Source: Diphasiastrum complanatum (Eukaryota > Streptophyta > Lycopodiopsida > Lycopodiales > Lycopodiaceae). From it: DNA of 64,000 bases. Location: NCBI GenBank assembly GCA_029204225.1, contig MU832037.1:1-64000 (forward strand). The letters run 5' to 3'. Below, piece by piece: positions 1-10,894 of this stretch; the first letter of the stretch is position 1, and every line of letters starts with the position of its first letter. The notes below the pieces were generated by a model that saw nothing but the letters and a program-made list of their open reading frames with translations, had not been told where the DNA came from and made no database searches. The translations under genes and the position numbers were made by a program.

Positions 1-282
1 CTATGGAAAGTACAGATCAAATGCTTTCCATCAAGCTATAACACTGCTATCTTTGGATCTATAGTAAGGAGAACAAAGGGACTGAAAAACTCTGATTTTC
101 ACACGTGCAGAATTCCAGAATTCCGTACTTCCTCAATTCAAGTCTAAAAATTCAGTTCAAGTCCGATTTGATCCAAATAAACTTCAAAGAAAGGCTAGAA
201 AAAGTGTAAAACTGCTTTTTTGTTCGATTTAGCTCTCAGTTTCTTGTACAATCAAAGTTGTTAGCATGCAAAGCTTAATGTG

Positions 283-294
283 GCTCTGATACCA
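283..294 (-). other. Primer-binding site of a minus-strand copia element
   Basis: The plus strand reads gctctgatacca, the reverse complement of TGGTATCAGAGC, the initiator tRNA-Met site used by many plant copia elements. It directly abuts the LTR that starts at 295, so the element body lies to the left and leaves the window; bases 1-282 would be its 5' leader. No gag reading frame is visible in those 282 bases. Confidence 0.8.
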
Positions 295-736
295 TGACAA
301 AATTTCCAGAATTCACATGTGTGGGGAATGTCCACAAGAGTGACTGATCTTAATTAAGCTTTGTGATTGGCACTATAACCTGATTCTAGATTGATCAACA
401 AAATCTAGTTCAGAAGAAATGGCTAATCCACAATCTAGCATGCTAATCAATAGAATATAATAGCAATGATTAAAGAATGAGAAGATACAAGATTTCAATG
501 TATGAGCATTAGCCTCAACACGAGTTAGAGAGAGAGAGAGAGCTAGAGAAATAACAAGCAATATTTGTTTAGATCCAAAATGACATGAGATAGCTACAAA
601 GCTTTGGGTTTTTATTATCAATTGTGTGGAGAGCTACACATATTTATGGAGATTGAGGTAGCTCGAGGTAGAACCATATCTATGCATTCCAAAATGACAT
701 CTAAAGTGACATCTAGAGTCTATGTGACATTTGTCA
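295..736 (-). mobile_element. 5' LTR of a minus-strand copia element
   Basis: It begins tgacaaaattt beside the primer-binding site and probably ends at ttgtca (736), giving matching inverted ends TGACAAA/TTTTGTCA in the minus sense. It holds a TATA-like ccataaatatg on the minus strand near 640-650 and a short GA run near 525-543. The partner LTR is outside the window, so the right boundary rests on the inverted ends only. Confidence 0.6.
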
Positions 737-1027
737 CTTGTCATGTATGAAATTCTACCAACTTTCTACAAGTGTACTAGTTCTAACTAGAAATGTCCAA
801 ATCATCATGCATGTGTCCAATAAACTTTGTGCATGCCTTGCATGTCACTATGGATCACTTACAATTAATGCATCTGAGTTGCCACGAGTTTCTACAAGCA
901 TAATCATGCTAATTCTATGTCTACAAACTATATGCAAGTTGCATTTATCAAACTAGATAATACATAACCATGTAGCTCGAGTTCTATATAGGCCAAACTT
1001 GGCATTTTGCATTAATGAGCTACATAC
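737..1027. other. Unassigned flank
   Basis: No coding signal, repeat or LTR end recognised. It separates the copia LTR from the truncated start of the accessory frame. Confidence 0.4.
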
Positions 1028-3846
1028 TTGCATGGTACAACATTTGTAGCAAGCCAAGAAATCAATATGGATTGTTTTTCAATTTTAACACTGAGAGTAC
1101 CCATGTCCATGTTTCACATGATGGCAGATTCACGACTGCATGCCCAGAACCTCTATGATTGGGCACAATTTGCTTCGAATTGTCTTCATGAGTGCATTAA
1201 GCATAAGCAGCCTATCACGATATTAGGATATCTGATGATAAATATCACTCTGCATCAAGTACAAAATGGGCCAAAGCTCCAACAACAACTGCAACTTGCG
1301 GACAAGGCATGGGATATTCCCATTGAACACAAGAAGCCCAAGCGTGCAAGGACAACTTCACCATCGAGGTCCTAGGCCAAACGAGTCAACACCAGTATCC
1401 TCCCTCTGGTACACAAGCCAAGAAGCCCACCCCAGAATCCACAAGTAGCTGCAACCTCCGGAGTTCAACATGCAGATACCTCAAGGGCTCAGTTGCCAGG
1501 TACGCGGCAACAACGAAGACAAGAGAAGCTTCAAGCTGGGAGCACAACACCAGTGGGATCAGTTTTACATGGTTCCATGTCAGATTGTGACAGCTCGTCC
1601 ACAACATCACAACAACACTCATCACCCTCACATGTCATCGACGGGGGGGTGACGGAGCAACTACATCCACAATGGCACTTGACACGACAATACCTCAAGT
1701 CCCAAGTCAGCCAGATGAAGCCACCACCCCATCCACACTGATTACAACGCCAACGCCACCAACATCACCACTGGCACAAGTTTTGGAGGGGGGAGGGAGT
1801 GGGGATATCCAATCCCCAAGACACGGGAGCAGCCCAACAGTCACAAGATCAACAATCACAGGCCCAGCAAGTCCACATATTGGACACATCTCAATATTTT
1901 GATGTTGCGGACCTAATGGAGATAAGCGATGACGAACCAGAAAAGGGGAAGCAACCAGGAAAAAGTCAGACACCTCCACCTCCACCTCCACCTCCATCTT
2001 CAGTTCTAACACCATGCTTGTTTTTTGGTTTAGTCTCACCATCCCACACCCCAGATCAGTACCCAACCCTATGTAACCCTGGAAAACTCATTGAAGCAGC
2101 CAAACGCTCAATGATTGGCCTATCCGAAACGAGCTACCACATGCATTGGTTGGTGAGCCAACATCAACTTCTAGAGAGCAAGGTCCAACATCAAGACCAA
2201 GAGATTGCACGATATCAAAGGATGGCCAAAGAAAAAGAAAAATAGGCAGTAGAAAGCAGGTCCATGATGACCGAGCAGAAATCCACCTTGGAAGAGATCC
2301 AACAGCAGCTGAAGCACCAGATGGTCCAAATCGACCAAGTATGAGACGGATCGTCGGGTGCAATGACAGTCAATGCTCCTCCAGACAAGCCCAAGGACAT
2401 TCAAATCCAGGCCCCACAGGCCTCAGCCATCCGGATGGAGAAATACATAAGTCTGATCCAAGAGCGAGAGGCCGATAAAAAGAATTTTAAAAACATTGTG
2501 GCGAAACAAGAGAAGATCATCCTTGAGTCCTAGAAGCAGCTGAAAGAAACAATGAAGGCTCTGCAGCAAGTCTTGGACAAGGTGAATCAATTATGAGACA
2601 CGACGTGCAAGGTCCAAGCAGGTGCTCACGTAATGAAGCCACGGGACGATGATGGGAATGATGGAGCAAAAAATCAGGACAGGCAAACCCACCCATCAGA
2701 TGGTAGCTCAGGATCGGGTGGCCAGAGAGCCGGTGCTGCTTTCATGAGCTTTTCCCGACCCCCTCCCACCTTTAACCCTTCCTCCTACTCTACAGTTAAT
2801 TTCTCTGAAACATTCATTCCAACTTACCCAATTCTTCCATCTCCTCTTTCTTCATCACCTCCTAGTCAAATAATGGGCCCATCAAAAGGTCCAGCTGACA
2901 CCTACAAAGCCCGACGGAATGAGTTCCTCCAACAACTCCACTCCCCCGGTGTTGCGTATAGCTTATTATCTCTGCCTCCTCCTAAACCGTTCACCCCCGC
3001 ACCCCTCTCCCCAGATCACTCCATCCCCGATCTTCTGAAAACTAACACAGACATTGGAGCCGATGATGACTTCCTGGCTGACCAACCGGAGACAAGAAGA
3101 TTCTCGCCCAGGCCAGACATGGGTGCAGATGAGCCGTCGACAAGCGAGCAAGCAAAAGAGAAACACACGGGCACCAAGGCCCTTGATGATTTCTGGCAAG
3201 GCCGCCCCAGCCGCGTAGGACAACTTCCCCTACCCGGACTAGAAGTAAACTGGCTGATACAAGGGAATCAAAGTTATTTGAAAGAAAATACCCTCCCAAT
3301 ATGAGGGGCAACAAAGAAGACGTCGATCAAAGCCAATACTCCACCAGGGCCAAGATCATTGCCACACTACAACCGCAGCCAGAATGGCGGAGCAAAGTCC
3401 TGAAGGATAGCAAGCGACTCCAGGAATATTTGAGAGCACCGACATGGAAGCAAGTGGATCCTTTTTACATGTCGCTCAAATGCAGATACCCATGGCCCGT
3501 GGAAAAGCCTCAAGTGGAGTTAGTAAACTGGCTAGTCATTCCGGGAATTATAGAGAGGACCTCCCCGGATGATCTGAGGCTACAGTTACTAGACTTTGGA
3601 CACAAATACAAGTCAAGTGTCGATCTCTACATGCAGAAAAGTGCCGAGTTTTGCAAATCCATGGCCTTCCTAATGCAGCAAGAGTGTTTCTGGGATCGAG
3701 ATTTGGATCCCATTAGGATCAACCCAAACACAGCCCTCCAGTCAGAAGAAGACCATGAGATGATGGCCAGGCTATACTATAGAGCGGCCTTCATGTCGTC
3801 ACACTATGTGACATGGTGGAAGACTAGCATGAAATGGGCTTCGTAG
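1028..3846 (+). pseudogene. Accessory ORF of a gypsy-type element, copy A (about 940 codons, decayed)
   Basis: Function unknown. One reading frame can be followed through most of the region: 1028-1640 in one frame, a shift at the G-run near 1645, a compensating shift near 1800, then the original frame to about 3300 and a final shift. In-frame stops near 1375, 2243, 2341, 2530 and 2595 are all TAG or TGA. Order of parts: a YDW..F segment near 1155 followed by an LGYLM..ITLHQVQNG block; Ser/Thr/Pro-rich linker; a DTSQYFDVADLMEI motif near 1885; a proline run near 1975; a Gln/Glu-rich probable coiled coil at 2140-2600; and a C-terminal domain at about 3180-3846 with QPQPEW, PFYMSL, INPN and ARLYYRAAF. 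The C-terminal domain matches the frames at 7154-7850 and 51155-51830; the middle matches 55139-55850. An LTR-like block follows, as in the complete element at 6194-16146. The N-terminal part present in that element is missing here. Confidence 0.65.
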
Positions 3847-4160
3847 AAAAAATAAGAGAATATCTGGGGCGCCTTTATTTCGAAAGTAAGCTCCGCTTCA
3901 AGTTTTTGAAGACCTGGGCCGGAAGATGAGTGAGCAAAAGTAGATGGCGCGACGACGAGACAAACGGGATTCACAAGAAGTGCTCAAGAGGGCTGATATG
4001 TAGTGGCCAATTGAGGGACTTCCAATTTTGGCAAATAAATTTTCCGGATAATAAGCACCTGGGTTTATGGAAGCAAACAAAAATCCATGCTTTTCCAAGT
4101 GCCAAGCGAAAGACATCACCGGTGTTGCAGTGGGTCCTGCAATAGATTAGGGGTGGATAA

Positions 4161-5075
4161 TGCTAGCCGATTCTCTAGTGCTGAGCCAAGCTGAAGACAT
4201 AAGTTATCTCTCACCCATGACCTAGGAGGTCTCAGAAGGAAGAGAGCAGAAGAAGCTGAGAGTCGAGCATGAGAGCCGAGGAAATACTAGCTAGGAAGAT
4301 AGTGATTAACTATGTGAGCCTACATGGTTTATCCCAAAGAAGGAATGACCATGTAGGAGCTAGTAACATTTTCTTAAATAGTTGTAATAAATGTAGACCT
4401 CCCTTAAAATAGTAAGAGTGAGCCACCTTTTGATGGTGACCTCTAGTGGAAGGGCAAATTCCACATGTAATTTTTGATTTAGTGGAATTGCCACATGGGC
4501 TCCACAAGGGCAGCCTTCTTGCTTATTTAAGGGCCCCCCTCTCTTGTGAGGGAGCTTTGATTGTATTTTCAAGTTCTCTTGAGCTAATAAAGAGGATCCT
4601 CCACGAGTTCTTGAAGATCACTAAGCTCCTTGTTCATGGCAATGATCTTGAGTGATATTTCTATGAGCATGCTTGATTCCTTGCTTGTGGATTAACTAGG
4701 TTCTTGTTTTTTGTTCTTGCTTAGTTGTGGATTAGCTTTAATTCTTGCTTGTGGAATCTTGTAGAAATCAGCATTCAAGTAAATTATAGAGACTGGAAAT
4801 GTGGTGTAAATCTTGCATAGTCTTGACATTCTAGTTCTTGATGTTCTTGGATAATCTAGGCATCAAGTAACATGCGTTTCTTGATTCTTAGATTGTTAAA
4901 TGCTGCTAGGAATCTTGTTTCTTGTTTCTTGAATCTTGTTTTAGTTTCAGTAGCTAATCTAGTTCTTGATTGTTCTTTGATTCAGTAGTTAGTAGTAGGA
5001 TCGCTCTCTGTGCTAAATGCTGATCTACTTGAGCTGTAGATGGTTGCATGGCTAGTGTATGCATGTAGCTGAGTA
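4161..5075 (+). mobile_element. Probable 3' LTR following accessory ORF copy A
   Basis: A purine-rich stretch (attaggggtggataa, 4146-4160) directly precedes TGCTAGCC, as expected of a polypurine tract and LTR start. Inside are a TATA-like ttatttaaggg near 4523-4535 and an AATAAA near 4585, then a T-rich tail with many ttcttg repeats, all typical of a plant LTR. The right end is not resolved. Bases 3847-4160 contain no recognisable gene. Confidence 0.5.
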
Positions 5076-5252
5076 TCGGATTTGAGGTACCCACTGACAG
5101 GCTGGGAAATACGTAATGCATCCTTGAATATTGCTTCTGCTCTGTAAACATTCTAATAAGAAGAGTAATCACAAAGAACCATAACAACAGAAGTAATCCA
5201 AGAGAGATAAGCAATAGAAAGAGAAAAACATGCTCACAAATTCAATAAATCT

Positions 5253-5573
5253 ATGAACAATTCTTTTATTGGCCAAAATACATCTGTTGATGAATCGATC
5301 CCTATAGAGAAGTCTAAATGTCTTTTCAGTTTGTTTGTATATTATATTAATGACGATGTATATTTTACTACTACTGATTTATGTAAATTTTTTGACTATC
5401 GTGAAGACGAGGTTCTATGTTTATTATCCGGCACAATTTTTGAATTCTCCGACTTTGTAGATTTTGAAATAGATGACCTTTTTGCTCGTATTGATTTTGA
5501 TGGTGAGGAGGGACTTATGACCAATGAAGAATGCCTGACTAAGACTTTATCAAATATTGCTAAGGATGGGTGA
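5253..5573 (+). CDS. Unrecognised small acidic ORF (106 codons)
   Basis: I do not recognise this protein. It is acidic in its second half, with a hydrophobic-aromatic block in the middle (residues about 28-50: YYINDDVYFTTTDLCKFFDY). That block has the general look of the start of BRO-N-type domains (W/YF..xDL...LGY), but this is an impression only. Downstream on the same strand a possible exon lies between an AG at about 5657 and a GTAAGT at 5730, reading FNMWCHYINHPDLVAADDEEC, so it could be part of a spliced gene. It lies head-to-tail with the 3' end of the minus-strand gene at 5961-6164 and may be a second gene of the same mobile element. Confidence 0.3.
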   Translation: MNNSFIGQNTSVDESIPIEKSKCLFSLFVYYINDDVYFTTTDLCKFFDYREDEVLCLLSGTIFEFSDFVDFEIDDLFARIDFDGEEGLMTNEECLTKTLSNIAKDG

Positions 5574-5960
5574 GGCAGACCAGCCGATGAAGAATTCACG
5601 GCATTTCAATCCCAGATGGGTTTCCCTCGTCCATCATTAATGCATTTCACTGATAATTCCAGTTCAATATGTGGTGTCATTATATTAATCATCCTGATCT
5701 GGTTGCTGCCGATGATGAAGAATGTGTAAGTGTTTAAAGTTCCTTGCATTAGAATGTTTTTAATCACTGAATGTGTTTTTGCTACCATATTTCCTATTGC
5801 GGGATGCTCTCATAATTGATGATTTTGGTACGAGACGAGGTGGGTTCAGACAATACGCATCCTCGTTCCAGAGGGATAGTGGACTTGGCCAATCATCTAA
5901 TTTTCTCTTCCTGTATGAACTTGCATGCTTTTCTAAACTTTTTGTATTGTGTGGACTTTG

Positions 5961-6164
5961 TTATATGTCAAATCTGAACTTTGCGGTAGAACCACTGAAA
6001 CAATTCACGAATGTAGTTTTGTTTTCATTGGCTCCTCCATGTTGTGTATTTTGATGAAATGTTGCTCGTGCTTGCCAGTATGACTTCTCTGTCCCTTGGG
6101 ATGACCATACACTCAAGCTTCCATATGTGTTTGCAAAAAATGTTGTATGATCTCTTAGTATGTG
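5961..6164 (-). pseudogene. Downstream exon of an unrecognised transposase-like gene
   Basis: Continues the protein at 16211-17029. Reading minus, a TATGCAG acceptor at 6171-6165 is followed in phase 0 by an open frame to a TAA at 5961. The peptide starts HILRDH..FFANTYGSLSVWS and carries SQGTEKSYWQARATFHQNT and QHGG. Joined in phase to the upstream exon it gives ..ITHYM/HILRDH.., a natural continuation. A further short exon may lie near 5780-5880 (minus, DAYCLNPPRLVPKS). It resembles the late core of large uncharacterised eukaryotic proteins of likely transposase origin; I cannot name the family. Confidence 0.5.
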
Positions 6165-6193
6165 CTGCATATGTCAAAATCATAATGTTAGTC

Positions 6194-7014
6194 TGTGGGG
6201 TCGAAGATCTCTTGTAGTATAGCCCTTCGGCATGTCAACAAAGGTTAGATCACTGGATAGGTGCCTAACTATGCATAGATGCTACTTTTAGTTAATTTCC
6301 TACTTTCTCCCTTAACTCTACTCACCACTATACTACTCCTCTTTAACTCTACTTCTCTACACCTACATTCATCATAGTTTTGGTTGAAGAGAAGGAATGG
6401 AGAAGAAGAGATTGAGAAGGGAAGAGAAAGAGAGAGATAGAGAGTGAGGGTAGAGGTTAGCTCAAATGCTCCTTATGCTTGCTAATGGAAAAACATTCAC
6501 TATGGCAAACAATAAACATGGAAATAGAAAGCAATGGAAAACACAATTAAGAGCAATAACAAGTAGTGAATAGTAAATGAGGATGCTTCTCTTCCAAAAA
6601 TGATAGAGTTTCCTCCTTCTCATTAAGCATGGAAATAGTGTACAAATGGTGCCTTTTTATAAAATGGGAAAGGCCCTTGCCCTTCAATTTTATTGGCTAA
6701 TATTCACAATGATCCTATCCATTCATCTTGGACCCAAATTGATCCAAGGGTCCACAAAAAGTACATTAGAAATCACAAGATTCATGTGAGTCCCAATTTG
6801 GACCCAACTCTAAAAAGTGATCTCTAAGTTTAAAAATGACATTGGGCCTCTAGTTTTATTTTAATTACAAGGCCCAAGTCAAGTTTATTTTATTTACAAC
6901 TTCAATTGCGTGCTCATTGGGCCATGGGCTTATACACGCAGGATGCCATGCCCTCGCAACACATTTTATTGGAGGATTTTATTTATTTACATTTTGTTGG
7001 GAATACCCCCAACA
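6194..7014 (-). repeat. 3' LTR of gypsy-1 (821 bp)
   Basis: Runs from TGTGGGGTCG to the TTGTTGGGAATACCCCCAACA end; matches 15342-16146 throughout. In the minus sense it starts TGTTGGGGG. A GA-rich tract is near 6395-6450. The sequence just outside its inner edge (7015 onward) is not a convincing polypurine tract. Confidence 0.93.
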
Positions 7015-7153
7015 GGACCCACGGCCTGCAGTAGTGCCGGTCCCTCGGCACTCTGCCGGTTTAGTATAGCGTTCTCTTGGACCGCCTCTGGTGGATGAGA
7101 TAGCCCATAACGTCTTCTATGAAGTTGAGACGGTTTAGTTTCTTCGAGTCCTT

Positions 7154-8786
7154 TGGCATGTGGAAGGACTTGTGGACTCCTGCCAGCCATTCCTGATCCA
7201 CCCATGCTTGGAATCATTTTGTCCAATGATCTCCAAGGAATGCAGTTCGGTAATAAACGTGAGCGACGGGCAGCTGGTCTTCGACTTTGTCGGAAGCGAG
7301 CACCTTATTTGGATCAAAAAATATGGAGGGAAAGAAATCATCCCATTCTGTTTCAATTCCCATTTAATATTCTAAGTCTTGGGCGTAAGTGGCTGTCGCG
7401 CGGACTGTGGGATCGGGGCAATTGATGTAGTGACTGGCGAATGCGGAGAGAGCCCTTCTGGCGTCTACATCCGTTGTCCACCCATATTTGGACTTCATGA
7501 TTGGCCAGTTGAAATTTTGTAGTGTGATCTGGTCCAGAGGAGTGTCACATTCTGCCCATTTGGATCTTCTTGGACATGGCAGGAAATGCACGTTCACCTG
7601 TAACTGTTGTGGACTCGTCACGTAAGCCTTGATGGCTGCAGGGTCTCTCTCAAATAACTAATGTCGCCACTTCGGTTGTGGTTGGAGGGCGGGTAAGGCT
7701 TGCAGTTCTTTACCCTTGTTGGTCTGAGCTGAGAATGATATCTGCCAGCCGCCTCTTGATGACTCGTGGGGATATTTGGATAAAAATTCATTGATGTTCT
7801 CCTCCATAGACAGAAACAGATGTGGATGGAACTGGAAGAGAGGTAGCGGCAACAGAAATTGGAGTGGGGGGTTGCACAGAAGAAGAAGTGGTGGTGGTTG
7901 ATGGAGTGGTTAGTGCGGTAGTGGAGACACGTCTTCGGGTAACAGGTGGAGATGTGGATGTAGAGGTAGCGCCACACATTCTTTTGCTGGTCGTTGTGTT
8001 AATGGCTGTAGGTTGGGAGGAGGTGGATGCTTGAGATGGTGGATAAAGTTAGTATGTGGCACAAGGGTAGACAGGAGGGATGAGCGTTGGAAACCACGCA
8101 CTTTTGCCTCGAGAAGTGCGTAGGCAAAGTTACACAACAGGGGGCCTGCTGTGATTTGTTCATGGTTGTTGGGTTTGATGGAGTTTGTTAGTTCTCGAAT
8201 AAGTAAGCTATGCCAGTCGTATGGCACAACGGAGGAATTAGGGAATTCCGTAAAGGATTCCACTATCTGACTCAGCAGCGTAGACTGGATTCTATCCTTG
8301 CAAAATGTTGAAATAACCAAAAAGTTATTCGATAGATGCACAGCCGTCTGAATGACGGGTTCCGTGATAGCTTCTATCAAGTAACCATTGTTAGTCTAGA
8401 TGGGGATTTCTGGTGTGGTCTGGGTGACGAATGGTTTGATCAGAGCCTTGGTGTAGCGATGGGAGATGGGTTGAAGATACCGGACATAATGCCAATGGTG
8501 ACCATCGAGTCGGCATTAATCCTGGCCTTGTACGTGGTACCTTGGTACAGGAAGTGGAAACAAGCCTTGTCCTCGTCCCAAGTGGCGTAAGCGTGAAGGG
8601 TGAGGCCCATGTTAATCTCAGAATGGAAGAGCGTCGAGTAAAAACCCATTGCTTCAAAGAGGGGGCCGATTGTCTGCAACCATGGATCAGAGTGTCAGAG
8701 GGTAGAGGCCAAATCTGTGTAGCCTTGAGGATGTCATGCTGGATCACCTGTTTGGCACCAGAGTCTTCAGAGGATGAGGAGGCCAT
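7154..8786 (-). pseudogene. Accessory ORF of gypsy-1 (between integrase and 3' LTR)
   Basis: Function unknown; same family as copies at 1028-3846, 51155-51830 and 55139-55850. A probable start is MASSSSEDSGAK at 8786. Frame changes near 8680 and 8400 and several stops break it. Visible parts: an N-terminal region with ALF..HSEIN-like and HAYATWDEDKACFHFLYQG sequence (8680-8440); PYDWHSLLIREL and a GPLLCNFAYALLEAKV block (8240-8100); a Pro/Ser/Thr-rich linker (8080-7800); then a C-terminal domain with HESSRGGW (about 7770), ALQPQPKW (7690), IKAYVTSPQQL (7630), FFDPNK (7315) and DQLPVAHVYYRTAFLGD (7280-7230). It occupies the place of the env-like ORF of Athila elements, but I see no signal peptide or membrane segment. 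An extra regulatory or capsid-related role is possible but unproven. Confidence 0.65.
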
Positions 8787-9685
8787 GTTAGCAATGATGA
8801 TTAGTGGTCGAAAAAGTCAAAAAAAGTAGAAAAAAAGGTGGAAAATGAAAAAAGATGTGGAAATAGTAGAAAACTAAGAATAATGAGTGTTGGAGAACAA
8901 TGATTGTAGTTCAGAGCGCAGATCAGTGTTTAACATGAGCAGATGACAGCTGGTAAGAAGTTTGGTTGAAAACAAAAGACTTGGTATTTTCAGTGGAAAT
9001 TTCGACAGAGCTTCGCTAGCAAAGGTGACAAATGACTCGAATTCAGCCCTTATATAGCAGAATTTAGAGTGCGTATTAGGTGAAATTCACTTTTCTTTGC
9101 CTAGTTCCAACCAAATTTTGGCAGGCACCTTCTTCACAAAATTCTAGAACCTCAAGGAAGTCTGCGAGAGTTCAAAAGGTGATTTGACTACTATGCGAAG
9201 GTTCTGCGAGGGTTCAGACTGTCTGCGAGGGTTCAACTCTAGCAGAAAGTGATCTCTTGCACAACTTGTTCCTGTCATTGGATTTTCAAGATCAGACCAT
9301 GTAGGCAGGCTAATTTCACTGCTCTGATTCCATTTAGACACCTTGCAAGAGTTTTGACGAGATCTCAAAATTTTTTGATTTTTAAGTTTTGCAAACTGGT
9401 AATCAGCTTCATCCAGGCTTGATCTGACTATTGGTAGTGCTCTAGAAATTTTGATGGATTCTTGGTAGTAGATCCATCAATCAATCTGATGATCTGTTTT
9501 CTTTTTTATCCTATCAAAATCTAGATCCTCCTTGGATGTTGATGAATTTTCCCGATCTTGCCAGATCTGGCTGAATATTGATGGATTTAGCTTGATTTAG
9601 CTTGATCTCCTTAGATCTAGCGGTGATGGCTGATTACCTTTTTGTAACGTGCCACCCTCAATTTGGATCTGTTTCACTGTGGTGG
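8787..9685 (-). repeat. Spacer of gypsy-1 with TGCGAG(A/G)GTTC repeats
   Basis: Non-coding stretch between integrase and the accessory ORF. At about 9160-9360 the plus strand has several copies of ctgcgag(a/g)gttc and related words (tctgcgagagttc, tctgcgagggttc, tgcaagagtt). The same words recur in the 5' leader at 14240-14990. The remainder is T-rich with repeated gatct words and no ORF of note. Confidence 0.6.
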
Positions 9686-10740
9686 CTAGTACTTGTGCAA
9701 CCGAGTATCGTTGATGGGTGTGTCGAATGGCGTCCCAGCTAGCTTTTCTAAGTTCACGGCTCTATGATTAAGAATTTCTTTGATCCTATAAGGACTTTTG
9801 CCCATGAATTTCAACTTCCCCTTGATCGCTTTGGTTTTATACATCAGGACAAGATCTCCTGGACGAAGATCCTTCTTTTGTAATCTGCGATCATGCCAAG
9901 CTTTGCGTCTTTCTCTTTCAGCTGTCAGTGCATGCACAGCTAGTAAGCGTGTTTCACAGAGTTTATGCAGAGCTTCGAGGCATAGCTGTAGAGATTTGGA
10001 CTCATTAAGATGTTGCGCAGTGGCAATCCTTAATGAAAGAACTAAAAACTCTACTGGCATCACATCATCTTGACCATATACCAATTGGAAGGGTGTTTGA
10101 TCAGTGCTCCCTTTATATGTTGTCCTGAATGCCCATAGTGCAGCATGCAACTTGTGTTCCCAATTTGATCTGCTAGCTTCAACTTTTTTCGTGAGAACAT
10201 CACATAGGATCTTATTGGATGATTCCGCTTGCCCATTACTATGAGGATAATAAGACGTACTGGTTCTGTGGATCACGAAGAATGCCTCCAACAGGACCTT
10301 GATGGTCTCGTTGATGAAATGTCTTCCGCGATCACTGACTAGTTCCATCGGGTATCCGAAGCGCACAATGATATTTTCATAAAGGAACTTGGCAGTGGTC
10401 CTAGCATCAGCTACTCTTACTGCCTTGGCTTCGACCCATTTGGTGAGGTAGTCTGTGGCTACGATTATGTATTGAGCCTAGAAACTCCTTGCTGTAGGGT
10501 GAATTGGACCAATATAATCCAATCCCCATTTTATGAAAGGTGCTTGGTCTAAGACTGGGTGCAGTACATCATAGTTCAATCTCATTGGTATCCTTGCCCT
10601 TTGGCACACATCGCACTTTTTCAAGTATTCCTCCGTATCTTTATGAATCGTTGGCCACCAACATCCTGATTGCAGGATCTTGCGAACTGTATTGTCAGAT
10701 GCAAAATGACCTCCACCCATGCCTTCATGTGAAAGCAAAA
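9686..10740 (-). pseudogene. gypsy-1 integrase
   Basis: Inserts element cDNA into host DNA. The N-terminal HHCC zinc domain is visible at 10738-10600 (H..GGGHF.., then CDVC), followed by the core: the first acidic residue in VATDY (about 10450), the second in LVSDRGRHF (10335), and the glutamate in NGQAESSN (10225). The C-terminal part holds a GPY/F-like GKSPYRI near 9790. A single in-frame TAG at about 10478, where relatives have Gln, separates the zinc domain from the core; otherwise the frame is open to 9686. It follows RNase H in pol order. Confidence 0.8.
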
Positions 10741-10894
10741 TGATCTAGGTGGTCTCATGAGGAAGAATACACCGTCGAAGAAATCCGTCTGGACCTCTTC
10801 GGTACAACTGGCCGACAATCAGCTGATAAGGTCTAGCCTTCAAGATCAATTTCTGCTGTTCCGCCTTTGGTAGTGATTTGTCTGGTTGGCCCTG

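Noticed and set aside
8391-8786. Continuation of the 131-codon minus frame beyond about 8680 as real protein
   Set aside because: After the first ~35 codons the family-like sequence moves to another frame (HAYATWDEDKACFHFL), so the rest is out-of-frame reading after a shift.
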